Below are positions 1-9,038 of a stretch of DNA of 64,000 bases, one piece after another. A model generated the notes under the pieces. The model was not told the origin of the DNA. It did not search any database and saw only the letters and a program-made list of their open reading frames with translations. The position numbers were made by a program, and so were the translations under genes. How positions within the stretch are numbered: the stretch's first letter is position 1; each line of letters begins with the position of its first letter. Source of the DNA: Prionace glauca (taxonomy: Eukaryota > Chordata > Chondrichthyes > Carcharhiniformes > Carcharhinidae); the NCBI GenBank assembly GCA_037974335.1, contig CM075760.1:43838103-43902102 (forward strand), in the 5' to 3' direction.

Positions 1-21
1 TAACCACTACACTACAGAAAC
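1..21 (-). tRNA. tRNA-Val, 5' end only (cut by window edge)
   Basis: Read on the minus strand these bases are the first 21 nt of a tRNA-Val (acceptor strand GTTTCTG, then TA and the start of the D arm). They match the 5' part of the complete tRNA-Val at 1128-1199, and the following 250 bases also match, so this is the neighbouring unit of a tandem duplication. The rest lies outside the window, so the anticodon is not visible. Confidence 0.75.
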
Positions 22-1127
22 AACTGGGAAAGTAGTGGAGCAAATCAGCCTGTCTGCAATGTTCAACTGCGCTGTGTTGCTGCAGGTTCCGATGGTTAGA
101 CTGAGAGCCCATGTCACTGAATTCAGGAAGATAACCGTTACTTTCAATCTAATTGTACATCTTATCCCCAACATCAACATTTAAAAGCGTTCGTCTCGCA
201 AATATCTAAGGGAGCAATGATTTCTACTCATTTATTATTCCATGATTCTCATCTTCCTTCGAATAATCTCAATCAATTATTCAGTGATAAAAACGAATGA
301 CTGCGGATGGGAAAAGAGAAAATGTTGCAAAATCTCCCAATGTCTGAGAGCTCCTGTAATGAGTGAAAAGGGCGGACGTTTCGAGTCCAGATAACACTTT
401 ATCAAAGCTCATTGTACAAGTGTACTCAGTATTTGTGTCACTATTCAGTATTAATGTATTATTTAACACATATGGCTTTATTATGAATTGAATATCTCTG
501 AACTTGAACATTACTGAATTGAAAACATAACTGACCAACAGAATCACCGGGTAATACAGATCACAATTTTGAGATTGACTATCGTCAGCTTTTAAACAAA
601 GTCAAATACATTTAAATGGACGAAAATCAAAAATTATCTGTTCGTGACACTTGTGCCTTTTTTATTATGGACGCATGCATTTCCGCCCTTTACAGGAAAG
701 CCCAGTAGGTCCGCGCTGAGTCTCGATTCCCCCATCTGCCTGGGTGATTTTTCCTATTTGTTGGAGATGAAAAACGATTTTTAAAAATGATTCATCTGTG
801 AAATGTGCACCATTTCCTCTAGTTCACTTACACTATCACTTGTACCTGTCTGAGCACACACTCGTATCAGATATTTCAGATGGTGATGAACCATATTAGT
901 CTGCACCTATAAACCCATTAAATCTGCTGGAGACTGAACGAGATGCGGATAAATGCTCGGTGTCAAAATCGAACTTTCCCATCAGTGCACCTTATTTCTC
1001 AGAAAGTGTTTGACGGTGAAATCAGAGCAATGATAACATGTCTTTAACATCAAGGTTCGGATAATGTTGAGCAGTAAACTTAAATTTAACAATTTTCCCT
1101 TATCCAACACGAGAAAGTTTTGTGAGT

Positions 1128-1199
1128 GTTTCTGCCCGGATTCGAACCGGGGATTTTTCGCGTGTAAGGCGAATGTGATAACCACTACACTACAGAAAG
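1128..1199 (-). tRNA. tRNA-Val (anticodon UAC)
   Basis: 72-nt cloverleaf on the minus strand. The anticodon stem TTCGC/GCGAA encloses loop CTTACAC (anticodon TAC), the T arm CCCGG-TTCGAAT-CCGGG is perfect, and the A and B box sequences are typical of vertebrate tRNA-Val. The acceptor stem CTTTCTG/CAGAAAC has one mismatch at the outermost pair (C-C). The neighbouring copy at the window start has G there. Probably a Pol III gene, though the terminal mismatch leaves some doubt about activity. Confidence 0.85.
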
Positions 1200-1620
1200 A
1201 GCCAAAGAGCTGTGGAGGAAATCTGCCTGCCTGCAATGTTCTACTGCGCTGTGTTGCTGCAGGTTCCGATGGTCAGACTGAGAGCCCATGTCACTGAATT
1301 CAGGAAGATAACCGTTACTTTCAAGCTGATTGTACAACTTATCCCCAACATCAACATTTAAAAGCGTTCGTCTGGCAACTATCTAAGGGATCAATGATTT
1401 CTATCCATTCATTAATGCATCATTTTCATCGTTCTTCCAATAATCATCCGCATTTTGTATCACCAGCGCTTTGTAACCTGTCGCTACCTTTTTTCTTTGT
1501 TCTTTAAATGTGACATTTCCAAATCAGATACTAAAGAGGAAATCTCCCTGATACTGATTCCGACAGAACTGGTACAGACCGGGAAGTAACACAGGATTGT
1601 TGTACAGCAATAAATCTACA

Positions 1621-1692
1621 TTCCCTGACCGGGAATCGAACCCGGGCCGCGGCGGTGAAAGCGCCGAATCCTAACCACTAGACCACCACGGA
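1621..1692 (-). tRNA. tRNA-Glu (anticodon UUC)
   Basis: Minus-strand 72-nt tRNA beginning TCCGTGGTGGTCTAGTGG. The anticodon loop CTTTCAC gives anticodon TTC. The T arm CCGGG-TTCGATT-CCCGG is perfect. One internal acceptor pair is G-G because the usual TCCCTGG is TCCGTGG here. It closely resembles the vertebrate nuclear tRNA-Glu consensus, so a true or recently decayed gene is more likely than a SINE head; no SINE body follows. Confidence 0.85.
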
Positions 1693-1779
1693 AGCTGGTG
1701 GGTGTTTTATAAAATATTAATTTATCCATGAGCCACCAGTCTTTTGTTTTATTTCTACACGGGCACAATCTCAGGACAA

Positions 1780-2000
1780 GGCGCTGATGATTTAGGAGTG
1801 AGATGAGGAGAAATTGTTTGACTCAAAGGCCCGTGAATCTTGGGAATTCTCTACTCCAGAGGGTTCTGATGTTCCATCACTGAACACATTTCAGTTTGGG
1901 TTAGACAGATTTATGATCTATCCAGGAATGAATGGAAACAGGAATATGGAATAGGAACAAATGCTCAGCCACAAGTTCATGTTTCGATTGTGTTTTTTAA
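1780..2000 (+). mobile_element. Old CR1-like LINE 3' fragment (weak)
   Basis: The text resembles the C-terminal end of CR1-like ORF2 (a 'WNSL..' type segment followed by a run ending in a DRF-like motif) and continues into the usual 3' untranslated stretch with 'gaataggaacaaatgctc'. It is strongly diverged and has no open frame. The remaining sequence to 2190 shows nothing recognisable. Confidence 0.35.
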
Positions 2001-2194
2001 GTTTAAAGGTATAATGGAAGCATGTATATAATGTTATATGTAACCTGTTTGAAGTCAGCCGTCATTAAATAATGTTGGTAACACCAGATAACAGAACAGC
2101 CGGGAACAATTGACAACTTTTTTTTTATTGGCACTCACGGACCCATTGCCAACAGGCAACTGTTTACCCGTGAATGGTGATGGTGAGAAAATTC

Positions 2195-2268
2195 CGTCGC
2201 TGGGTTGTCTTGAACCACCAACCTTTCAGTTAACAGCTGAACGTGCTGACCAATTGCGCCATAGAGAC
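2195..2268 (-). pseudogene. tRNA-Asn-like sequence (GUU), probably decayed
   Basis: 74 nt on the minus strand match tRNA-Asn: GTCTCTATGGCGCAATTGG at the 5' end, anticodon stem TTCAG/CTGAA around CTGTTAA (anticodon GTT), and GGTGG-TTCAAGA for the T arm. The T stem has a mismatch (GGTGG/CAACC) and the acceptor stem two (GTCTCTA/CAGCGAC), so it is likely a pseudogene or a degenerate copy. Confidence 0.65.
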
Positions 2269-2714
2269 AGAGGTAGCAACTCGTAAATATATTCTAAACT
2301 CGTGTGTTACTGGCCGCCATTCTATTTCTGAAAACCTGTTCCAGAACTGCAGCATGACCGCACTGTTTACATTTCTATACAAGTCTCTTTAGTTCCGTGG
2401 ATCCTACAGCACTGCTGTAGTGTGTTGGTTATTCTCTATCTCCTATGAACGGGCAGGGAAAATGAACCCACGTCTCTTACCACAGGGAGGAATTCAGCGG
2501 GAGGGAAGGGAAGGGAACTGACCACCAGTAGCCCAAAGATCCAACACTTTCCACTCAATCATCAATAACACCATTCACAACAGCACCACCTTCCGAATAT
2601 TGCGATCCATTTCCCTTAGGATTTAGTTCCAAGACTTCATATTTCCCTTGTTTTCCCCCAATTTTGCAGGACATTCGCTCCAATACACAGAGTGAACGGA
2701 GAAAGAAGAAGCTT

Positions 2715-2785
2715 TGCATTGGCCGGGATTCGAACCCGGACCTCCCGCGTGGCAGGCGAGAATTCTACCACTGAACCACCAATGT
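2715..2785 (-). tRNA. tRNA-Gly (anticodon GCC)
   Basis: 71-nt minus-strand tRNA almost identical to vertebrate tRNA-Gly(GCC): CATTGGTGGTTCAGTGGTAG at the 5' side, anticodon loop TGCCACG, and T arm GTCCGGG-TTCGAAT-CCCGG. The first base is A instead of G, which leaves an A-C mismatch at pair 1-72. Fourth tRNA on the same strand within 1.6 kb. Confidence 0.85.
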
Positions 2786-2969
2786 TGCTCTTGCTAGCGA
2801 TACCCCCACATGCTCTCTCTTCCTTCACACTCAGCAGCATTGTAATTTCCTTACTTTGTCCTTTCGTTCCCCATTTATTAAGACTCGGATATTAAATAAA
2901 TGCTAACCTCAAATACATTTTGGACAAAATTCAATATGTCTTAGAAAATTTACACAATTTTGTTATTTT

Positions 2970-3335
2970 TTTCCATAAAATTCAGCATTTCTGATTTTGG
3001 AGAAAGCATTTCAAGCTGAGGTCAGAGCAAAGGTAATATGACTGTAACGTCGAGATTCTGATAATATTCGGCACCAAACTGAAATCATACAGACTTCCGT
3101 CACCCTAGCATGTTTCAGATGGTGATTAACTATGTTAGTCTGCACCTAAACCTATTAAATTGTCTTGTAGACTGGATGACTTGCTGATATGTGCAGGTGT
3201 CAAAATAGGGAAGTTTCTTTCCTGGCAATGCATCAATTTATCATTTCTGATTTGACACAAAGCATTTGAGGCCGAGGCCAGAGCGAAGATACTATGGGTG
3301 TAACATCGAGATTCAGATACTGTTCAGGAACAAAA
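2970..3335 (+). repeat. Two diverged copies of the tRNA-Val flank
   Basis: The segment 850-1080, just beyond the tRNA-Val 3' end, recurs twice: a partial copy at about 2985-3110 and a fuller one at about 3110-3335. Shared text includes 'cagatggtgat' followed by 'gttagtctgcacct', and 'gtaacatcgagattc'. No tRNA remains next to these copies. This points to an older, decayed round of the tRNA-unit duplication. Bases 2790-2970 show nothing else. Confidence 0.55.
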
Positions 3336-3645
3336 TGCCCCGGCCGATGAAGGCATGCTTTAAGGTATAAGGGGCAAGGTTTAAAGGAGATGTACATGGC
3401 AGATTGTTTGCATAGAGAGTAGTGGGTTCCTGGAACTCGCTGCCGGGGAGAGATAGTAGAAGCAGATGCAGTTGTGACTTTTAAGTCAGCTGACAAGTAC
3501 GTGAACAGGATGGGAATAGAGGGATATGGTCCCGGAAGGATAGGGGGTTTTAGTTAAGTGGGGCAGCATGGTCAGTGAAGGTTTGACGGGCCGAAGGACA
3601 TGTTCCTGGGCTGTAATTTTCTTTGTTCTTTGTACTGCCATTTTT
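3336..3645 (+). mobile_element. CR1-like LINE, 3' end fragment
   Basis: Plus-strand 3' terminal part of a CR1-like LINE. It has a 'gtgggttcctggaactcgctgcc' type ORF2 C-terminus, then 'cgggccgaaggacatgttcctgggctgta' and a short tandem tail (ttctttg)n. Same architecture as the copy at 7022-8122. Strongly 5' truncated. Confidence 0.7.
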
Positions 3646-4019
3646 CTTTATCCAAAACTGAGCTTCAGACCCTGTAGCTCTATATTTAACTACTCCATCT
3701 CTGACATCTCCTCCAGTCACACAACCCTGTGAGATGTCTGTACTGATGTTATTGTGGCATCATGAGGGTTCCACATACAACATGACTTGTATCTATAAAT
3801 TCTCATCTTGAACATTTCAATTGAAATTTCAAGGCGAGCAGAGCTTTTTGAGCAGAATGGTTCAGATTCCCATCCCCTTTAATGTGAACAAGTTGTTTCT
3901 GATTTCCCTACAGAGGTTGTCTATTAAACAATGACTGAACACAGGGGGTGAATGTGAGAAGCTGAAGTTTCCAGTTGAAGAGGTTTCCAGTGTCTCTGAG
4001 CAGCTGAACTGGGGAAGCC

Positions 4020-4660
4020 TTTGGGCAGAGACTGCGCTGCTGCTATTTCCCTTCCTGACCACCGGGGGTCGCTGTAACACGCCCGGGCGCTGCTCCTCCC
4101 AGTGACACCTCTTGCCCTCTCCGGCCCGGCCGCTGCTCGTTGGCGGAACATCCGGGTCCTGCAGAGAGGCGGGGTCAGCCGCCATATTGCCGTGACATCA
4201 CCACAGCCCCTCCCCCCCGTCGAGGAAAAAGCGGCGGTTCAGAAATGTAGAAAGTGAGAGAAATTCCCACCCGGAAATCCCGCCCGGAGCGGAATTAAAA
4301 TTAAATAAAATACATACTTTTATAAAGAGGCAGGTGGCGGAACCGCGCATGTGCTGTAGTATTTTCCCAGAGCGCACCGCGCGGGTGTGATTGAAAAACA
4401 GACGGAATAAAAAACAGAAACGATTTTCCCGAATGGAGAAGGAACCGAAAGTCTGACGGGTGAGGATGTGAATAATAATCATCAAGATTCAAAACATTAA
4501 AAGATGCAAATGCAACTCCCTGGGCGCATGTGCAAGGAGGGGAAATCCCCCAGAATGCAGCGCGCGGGACGCCGTCTCCCCTGGCAACGCAAGATGGCCG
4601 CCGGCGGTGGTGTGATTGTGGCGCAGGCGCAGTGAGGTCTGCCTGCAGCCCATTGTCCAG
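4020..4660. promoter_or_regulatory. CpG-rich promoter-like block, gene unassigned
   Basis: By eye this is the only clearly CpG-dense stretch in an AT-rich window. It holds several promoter motifs: three NRF1-like sites (4345-4354 and 4524-4533, both GCGCATGTGC; 4621-4630 GCGCAGGCGC), a YY1-type AAGATGGCCGCC at 4591-4602, a second GCCGCCAT at 4178-4185, an RFX-like CTGGCAAC at 4581-4588, and a perfect octamer ATGCAAAT at 4504-4511. ETS-like CCGGAA also occurs. No neighbouring frame looks like a known protein. Upstream bases 3645-4020 hold nothing I recognise. Confidence 0.5.
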
Positions 4661-4837
4661 AATGTCTCCAGTGGATGTGATGGGGATGGTGCAGCAGATG
4701 GAGCAACAATCCCAGTTTCAATGGGGGGAGAGAAGCTGCAATGCTGCTCCCTGTTGTTCACTCCTCTCCCCAGCCTCAGCATTGCAGAGTGTTTAAACAA
4801 GAGGGTGCATTGTCACAGCAGCAGGGTCTCCATGTCC

Positions 4838-5145
4838 TTCCAGTAGTAAGGTGACCAGAACTGGACGCAGTTCTCCAAATGCGGTCTAACCAACGTTCTG
4901 TACAACTGCAGCATTAGACGCCAGCTCTTATACTATACACCCCTTCCTATAAAGGCTAGCATTCTGTAAGCTTTCTTCGCAACTTTCTCCACCTGTGTTG
5001 CCACCTTCAGAGACAAGAACACTTGCACTTCTGGGTCCCTCTGCATTTCTACACTCTTAACTGGTCTTCCCTTTATCATGTAACTCCTCTCTACATTATT
5101 CCTTCCAAAATGCATCACCTCACATTTATCAGGATCAAAATATAT
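4838..5145 (-). mobile_element. CR1-like LINE (lineage C) RT fragment
   Basis: Minus-strand translation gives MMHFGRNNVE, then RPVKSVEMQR and KVAKKAYRMLAFIGRG. This matches the region just C-terminal to the FADD motif in the larger lineage C copy at 42135-43111. It is truncated on both sides and abuts a different LINE at 5146. Confidence 0.75.
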
Positions 5146-5745
5146 CTTGAGAAATTTGCCTACCTTGGAATTGCTCTCGCAGAGATATTACCACGATGCC
5201 CTTTCAACATTGATAGAGTACTTACAGCAGAGAAGAAGGCCGTTTTGAAGCGTCATGTGTGTGTTGGCTCTCTAAAGGACCAATTCATCCAATAACATTC
5301 TGTACCCCACAGTCTAGCATTTTGTTCATTTTCAGACAATTATCCAATCCCATTTTGAACCCATTAATTGGCTCTGCCTGCAGCACACTCTCAAACAGCA
5401 CATTCCAGGTCTGGGTCACTCACTGTCTGAAAATGTTTTTTCCTGATGTCTCCATGTTTCCTTCACCAATTTACTTCAACCCGCGCCCTCTGTGTCAAAA
5501 TCCTTCTGCCATTGAAAGTTTCTCTCTATCTACTCTGTCAAGACCCTTCAGGATTTTGAATGCCTCATTAAAGTCACATCAGCAACTTTCTGTTAAGAAA
5601 ATTAGTCCCAAACTCTCCAAAATATATTCGTCACTGAAGTTTCTGATCTCTGGAACTATTCTCGTGTTTTCCTCCTGCATTCAGTCCACTGATTTTACAT
5701 TCTGCCTTACGTTCGGTCAGTTAGTGCCTGCTTGAACACATGAAA
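5146..5745 (-). mobile_element. Old CR1-like LINE fragment
   Basis: Minus-strand LINE remnant with no long open frame in the coding sense. The plus text carries 'tctctatctactctgtcaag' and 'ccattaattggctctgcctg', the complement of a CR1/L2-type ORF2 C-terminus. It is paralogous to 58895-60270 and shows that locus without the lineage B insertion. Bases 5745-5860 continue the same diverged sequence. Confidence 0.65.
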
Positions 5746-5861
5746 CACAATCTTTCTTCATGCCCTGGAGTGAAGATTCGGAGCAAATTCATTTCTCATT
5801 TTTGGGGGACTAAGGGGAATCAGACAAGGTTAAGGGCAGTTGAAATGCTGCTGGTCCTCCA

Positions 5862-6300
5862 TAAGACCATAGGAAAGAAACATGAGAAATAGGAGCATGA
5901 GTAGTCCATTTAGCCCTTCGAGCCTGCCCCGCCATTCAATAAGATCATGGCTGACCTGAACTGGATCAGTTCCACTTTCCCACTTTCTCCCCATAACCCT
6001 TAATTCCCCTGTCTGTCAGAAACCTATCTACCCGTGACTTAAATATATTTAGCGAGGTAGCTTCCACCACTTCAATGGGCACAAAATTCCAGAGATTCAC
6101 CAGCCTTTGAGTGAAGAAGTTCCTCCTCAACTCTGATCTAAACTGCACCTCTCCCCCCCTTATCTTGAGGCTGTGCCCCCTCGTACTGCTGTTCTTTCTA
6201 AGCGGGAAGAATCTCTCTCCCTCTACCCTATCCATCCCTTTCATTATCTTATACGTCTCTATAACATCCCCCCTCATCCTTCTAAACTCCATGACAGACC
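5862..6300 (-). mobile_element. CR1-like LINE (lineage B-like) 3' end
   Basis: Minus-strand 3' terminal LINE fragment. Translation reads MEFRRMRGDVIETYKIMKG, then SLKIRGGEVQFRSELRR and RNFFTQRLVNLWNFVPIEV, as in the lineage B copy at 18756-20065. It ends in the 'ataggagcatgagtag' 3' UTR. The 5' part, including the polymerase motifs, is missing. Confidence 0.8.
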
Positions 6301-6395
6301 AGTTTATGAGTGAATTCACCGAGGTTCTCTTCATTCTTCACTCATTCTGTCTCTGGATTTGATCAGAAAAAGACAGAGATGAAGGGTCTTTACAC

Positions 6396-6570
6396 GGGTG
6401 GGTCACTGGGTGGCGCAGTGACTCTGTCTCTAGAGGGTCCTGAGTTCAACCACATCCCACCCATGACTGGGGGGGACATGCCTATCTGGGAAAGGGGGGG
6501 AAACCGGATCATAGGGAAATGGAGCGGAGTTGATGGGTTTAGGAGAACGGAATTAAGCCAAGACAGGGAT
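6396..6570 (+). mobile_element. Possible tRNA-headed SINE fragment
   Basis: 'ggtggcgcagtgactctg' followed by 'ggtcctgagttcaaccac' has the A-box/B-box layout of shark tRNA-derived SINE heads. The body is not clear. It lies inside the presumed 3' UTR of membrane IgM (opposite strand). The stretch 6600-6995 is AT-rich with nothing else visible. Confidence 0.35.
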
Positions 6571-6579
6571 GGTTAAATT

Positions 6580-6596
6580 TTTATTCAAAATTTATT
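6580..6596 (-). terminator. Candidate poly(A) signals for membrane IgM
   Basis: Two AATAAA hexamers on the minus strand (complement of tttatt at 6580-6585 and 6591-6596) are the first clear pair downstream of the TM2 stop codon. Counting the inserted LINE, they give a 3' UTR of about 1.6 kb. Without transcript data the actual site is uncertain. Confidence 0.35.
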
Positions 6597-6995
6597 TAAA
6601 AATTCAGAGAATATTTTACAGCGAAATTGTTTTTTTTTTAAGTTAGGAAAGTGAACATAGCGATCGAGGGTCACATTGAGAACAGGAGACATGTACGGAG
6701 AATCCGTCAATATTTGTACATCTGTTACATTAACCAGAAAGAGAATACAGATCCTTAATAGAAAGAGGAATTAACAAACGTGAATAAGGAATGAGAAATT
6801 ATTTATACATTAAGTTTACACTAGGGGGGAAACTATTAACCAGAATAACATTATAACAAAAAAAACCTCGTACTTTTCACATTGAAAACTGAAATAATGT
6901 CTATTGTTGCCTCAGTTACAGATCCAGGATGATAAACTTAGAGAAATGTACTGATAGATTCATCGAGAGCAGATATTGTATTGGAGCCATACACA

Positions 6996-7043
6996 GATCA
7001 CCCCCAATCCCATACATGCAGATGTATGGGATTGGGGGTGATC
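6996..7043. repeat. Perfect palindrome at LINE 5' junction
   Basis: Arms 6996-7017 and 7022-7043 are exact 22-bp reverse complements separated by GCAG. The right arm is the first readable part of the LINE RT frame (MYGIGGDL). The left arm is the same LINE text inverted. Confidence 0.9.
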
Positions 7044-8122
7044 TAGGTAATTGGATCAGGAATTGGCTAGCAGATAGGAGACAGAGAGTGGTGGTTGATG
7101 GGAAATATTCGTCATGGAGTTCGGTTACAAGTGGTGTGCCTCAGGGATCTGTTTTGGGGCCACTGCTGTTTGTAATTTTTATTAATGATCTGGATGAGGG
7201 TATAGTTGGGTGGATTAGTAAGTTTGCTGATGACACCAAAGTCGGAGGTGTGGTAGATTGTGAGGAAGGGTGTCATAGTTTGCAGGATGACTTAGAAAGG
7301 TTGCAGAGCTGGGCTGAGAGGTGGCGAATGGAGTTTAATGTGGAGAAGTGTGAGGTAATTCATTTCGGTAGGAATAACAGATGTGTTGAGTATAGGGCTA
7401 ACGGGAGGACTTTGAATAGTGTGGAGGAGCAGAGGGATCTAGGTGTATGTGTACATAGATCCCTGAAAGTTGGGAATCAAGTAGATAAAGTTGTTAAGAA
7501 GGCATACGGAGTTTTGGCATTTATTGGTAGGGGGATTGAATTTAGGAGTCGTAGCGTCATGATGCAACTGTACACATCTCTGGTGCGGCCGCACTTGGAG
7601 TTTTGTGTGCAGTTCTGGTCCCCACATTACAAGAAGGATGTAGAGGCTTTGGAAAGGGTGCAGAGGAGGTTTACCAGGATGTTGCCTGGTATGGAGGGGA
7701 GATCCTATGAGGAGAGATTGAGTGATTTGGGGTTGTTTTCGCTGGAAAGAAGGCGGCTAAGAGGGGATCTCATTGAAACATATAAGATGATTAGAGGTTT
7801 AGACAGGGTAGATAGTGATAGCCTTTTTCCTAGGATGGAGAAAGCTAACACGAGGGGGCACGATTTTAAATTAAGGGGGGGTAGTTATAGGACAGATGTC
7901 AGGGGTAGGTTCTTTACCCAGAGGGTGGTGAGGGACTGGAATGCCCTGCCAGCTGCAGTTGTAAATGCACCTAGTTTGGGGGCGTTTAAAAGATCTGTGG
8001 ATAGGTTTATGGATGAAAAGGGATTGGTTTAGGCTAGTGGGTCATTGTTTTGTAACTGGTCGGCGCAACATCGTGGGCCGAAGGGCCTGTTCTGCGCTGT
8101 AATGTTCTATGTTCTATGTTCT
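7022..8122 (+). mobile_element. CR1-like LINE (lineage A), 5'-truncated, open RT frame
   Basis: The frame stays open to the stop after 8032. It carries the C-terminal half of a non-LTR reverse transcriptase: SGVPQGSVLGPLLFVIFIND, the catalytic FADDTK motif, then the thumb-like tail ending in WNALPAAVV and RSVDRFMDEKG. The N-terminal RT and endonuclease parts are absent. The 3' UTR ends in a (ttctatg)n tail, typical of CR1-type elements. The ATG at 6929 is in flanking DNA and the palindrome, not LINE. The element sits in the 3' UTR of the membrane-IgM exon, opposite in strand. Its last 340 bp are practically identical to the copy at 43112-43456, so it is young. Confidence 0.9.
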
Positions 8123-8167
8123 TTATAATCAGCTGAGGGAAATCTGCAGCGTCCAAAATTCAACCCA

Positions 8168-8176
8168 TCATTTGAT
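8168..8176 (-). CDS. IgM TM2 micro-exon (likely): Ile-Lys-stop
   Basis: After the TM1 donor, the next acceptor on the minus strand is CTTTATTTTACAG (ending at 8177), followed by ATC AAA TGA. TM1 ends in a complete codon, so the reading is ...TLVK-IK-stop, analogous to the mammalian mu tail VK-stop encoded by TM2. The resulting 134-bp intron (8177-8310) is short, as between mammalian mu membrane exons. The exon continues as 3' UTR into the LINE. Inferred from position and phase; cDNA would settle it. Confidence 0.55.
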   Translation of the reverse strand: MK

Positions 8177-8310
8177 CTGTAAAATAAAGAGGCAATATTG
8201 AAGCAGATATTTCTGATGCGGGACATTAATGTTTTTAATCAGTGAAACAATGAGAGATTTTTCAAATCCATTCTGCCAGTTTGAAATGTGAGTGAATTGA
8301 ATTATCTCAC

Positions 8311-8438
8311 CTTCACCAGAGTGACGGCAGTACTGTAGAAAATGCTCAGGAAGAACAGGACGATGAATGTGGAAGCGGTTGTCCAGATGTTGCTGTTATC
8401 ATCCTCACTGTCTTCAATCCAGATGCGGTCGGTGGGGT
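8311..8438 (-). CDS. IgM membrane exon TM1
   Basis: 128-nt exon: acceptor CCCCTAG before 8438 and donor AAG|GTGAGAT at 8310. Encodes an acidic extracellular linker ([16 protein letters not shown]) followed by a membrane span beginning [20 protein letters not shown] and ending AVTLVK. Like mammalian mu it has the polar TTAS face and the YST residues that contact the signalling partners of the B-cell receptor. It enters in phase 1, taking the G left by the internal CH4 donor to make Asp. Needed only in the membrane form. Confidence 0.93.
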
Positions 8439-9000
8439 CTAGGGGACAGAGGCCAGGAAATGGAATTAGATTACTTTATTTATCCAGGGAATCTCATTGT
8501 TTTCTTTTCCCTGTTCTCCTTTATAAACTGTTCATTCATTCTCATGTCTAATTTTCAATGGATATCTCCTGTTAAATTCAGGACACAGTAACAGATCTCC
8601 ATAACTATTTTCACATCTGATCCTTATTGGTATTCCTTGGAGAGTCCATGTCAGAAAGCACTGAAGGTGTTTTCTTGATAATCAGTTCATTTTGAACTAT
8701 TTGCCACTAACCCTTATTGAAGACTGTTCTGACTGATCTGGAGGAACATTCCCCTGTCAATGATTGTTTCCACAGATGGTGACTGATCTGTAAACTGTGA
8801 ATTCTGCTGTTTAAGATCTGGGATGTAATTTCCAATCTTTGCTTATTTACAGTGGAAATGTTTAGTAAATCATGAGCTTAACTCAGTTTCTCAACGTGTT
8901 TGGCGGTGTTTTGAGAATTGGGATAGTCATCGGTGTGTATGTCCATTCAAATTCACATTTAAATTTTACTTTCATCATTTACCTGCCGTTTGTATTAAAG
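8439..9000 (-). other. CH4-TM1 intron, TM1-proximal part
   Basis: Non-coding. Contains the TM1 branch/pyrimidine region (TTCCTGGCCTCTGTCCCCTAG) near 8440-8460. Otherwise AT-rich unique-looking sequence with no repeat or gene that I recognise. Confidence 0.6.
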
Positions 9001-9002
9001 AT

Positions 9003-9038
<36 letters not shown>

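Larger units (their letters stand above)
1..1450 (-). repeat. Tandem duplication carrying tRNA-Val genes (period about 1.18 kb)
   Basis: Bases 1-270 and 1179-1450 are clearly homologous: both begin with the tRNA-Val 5' end and share long runs such as the stretch containing 'ttgctgcaggttccgatgg'. The repeat unit therefore holds one tRNA-Val plus about 1.1 kb of flank. The segment between the tRNAs (about 270-1127) has no protein gene I recognise. Confidence 0.7.

Noticed and set aside
6929-7021. ATG at 6929 as start of the LINE protein
   Set aside because: The first 30-odd codons come from flanking DNA and the inverted palindrome arm; LINE homology begins at about 7022.
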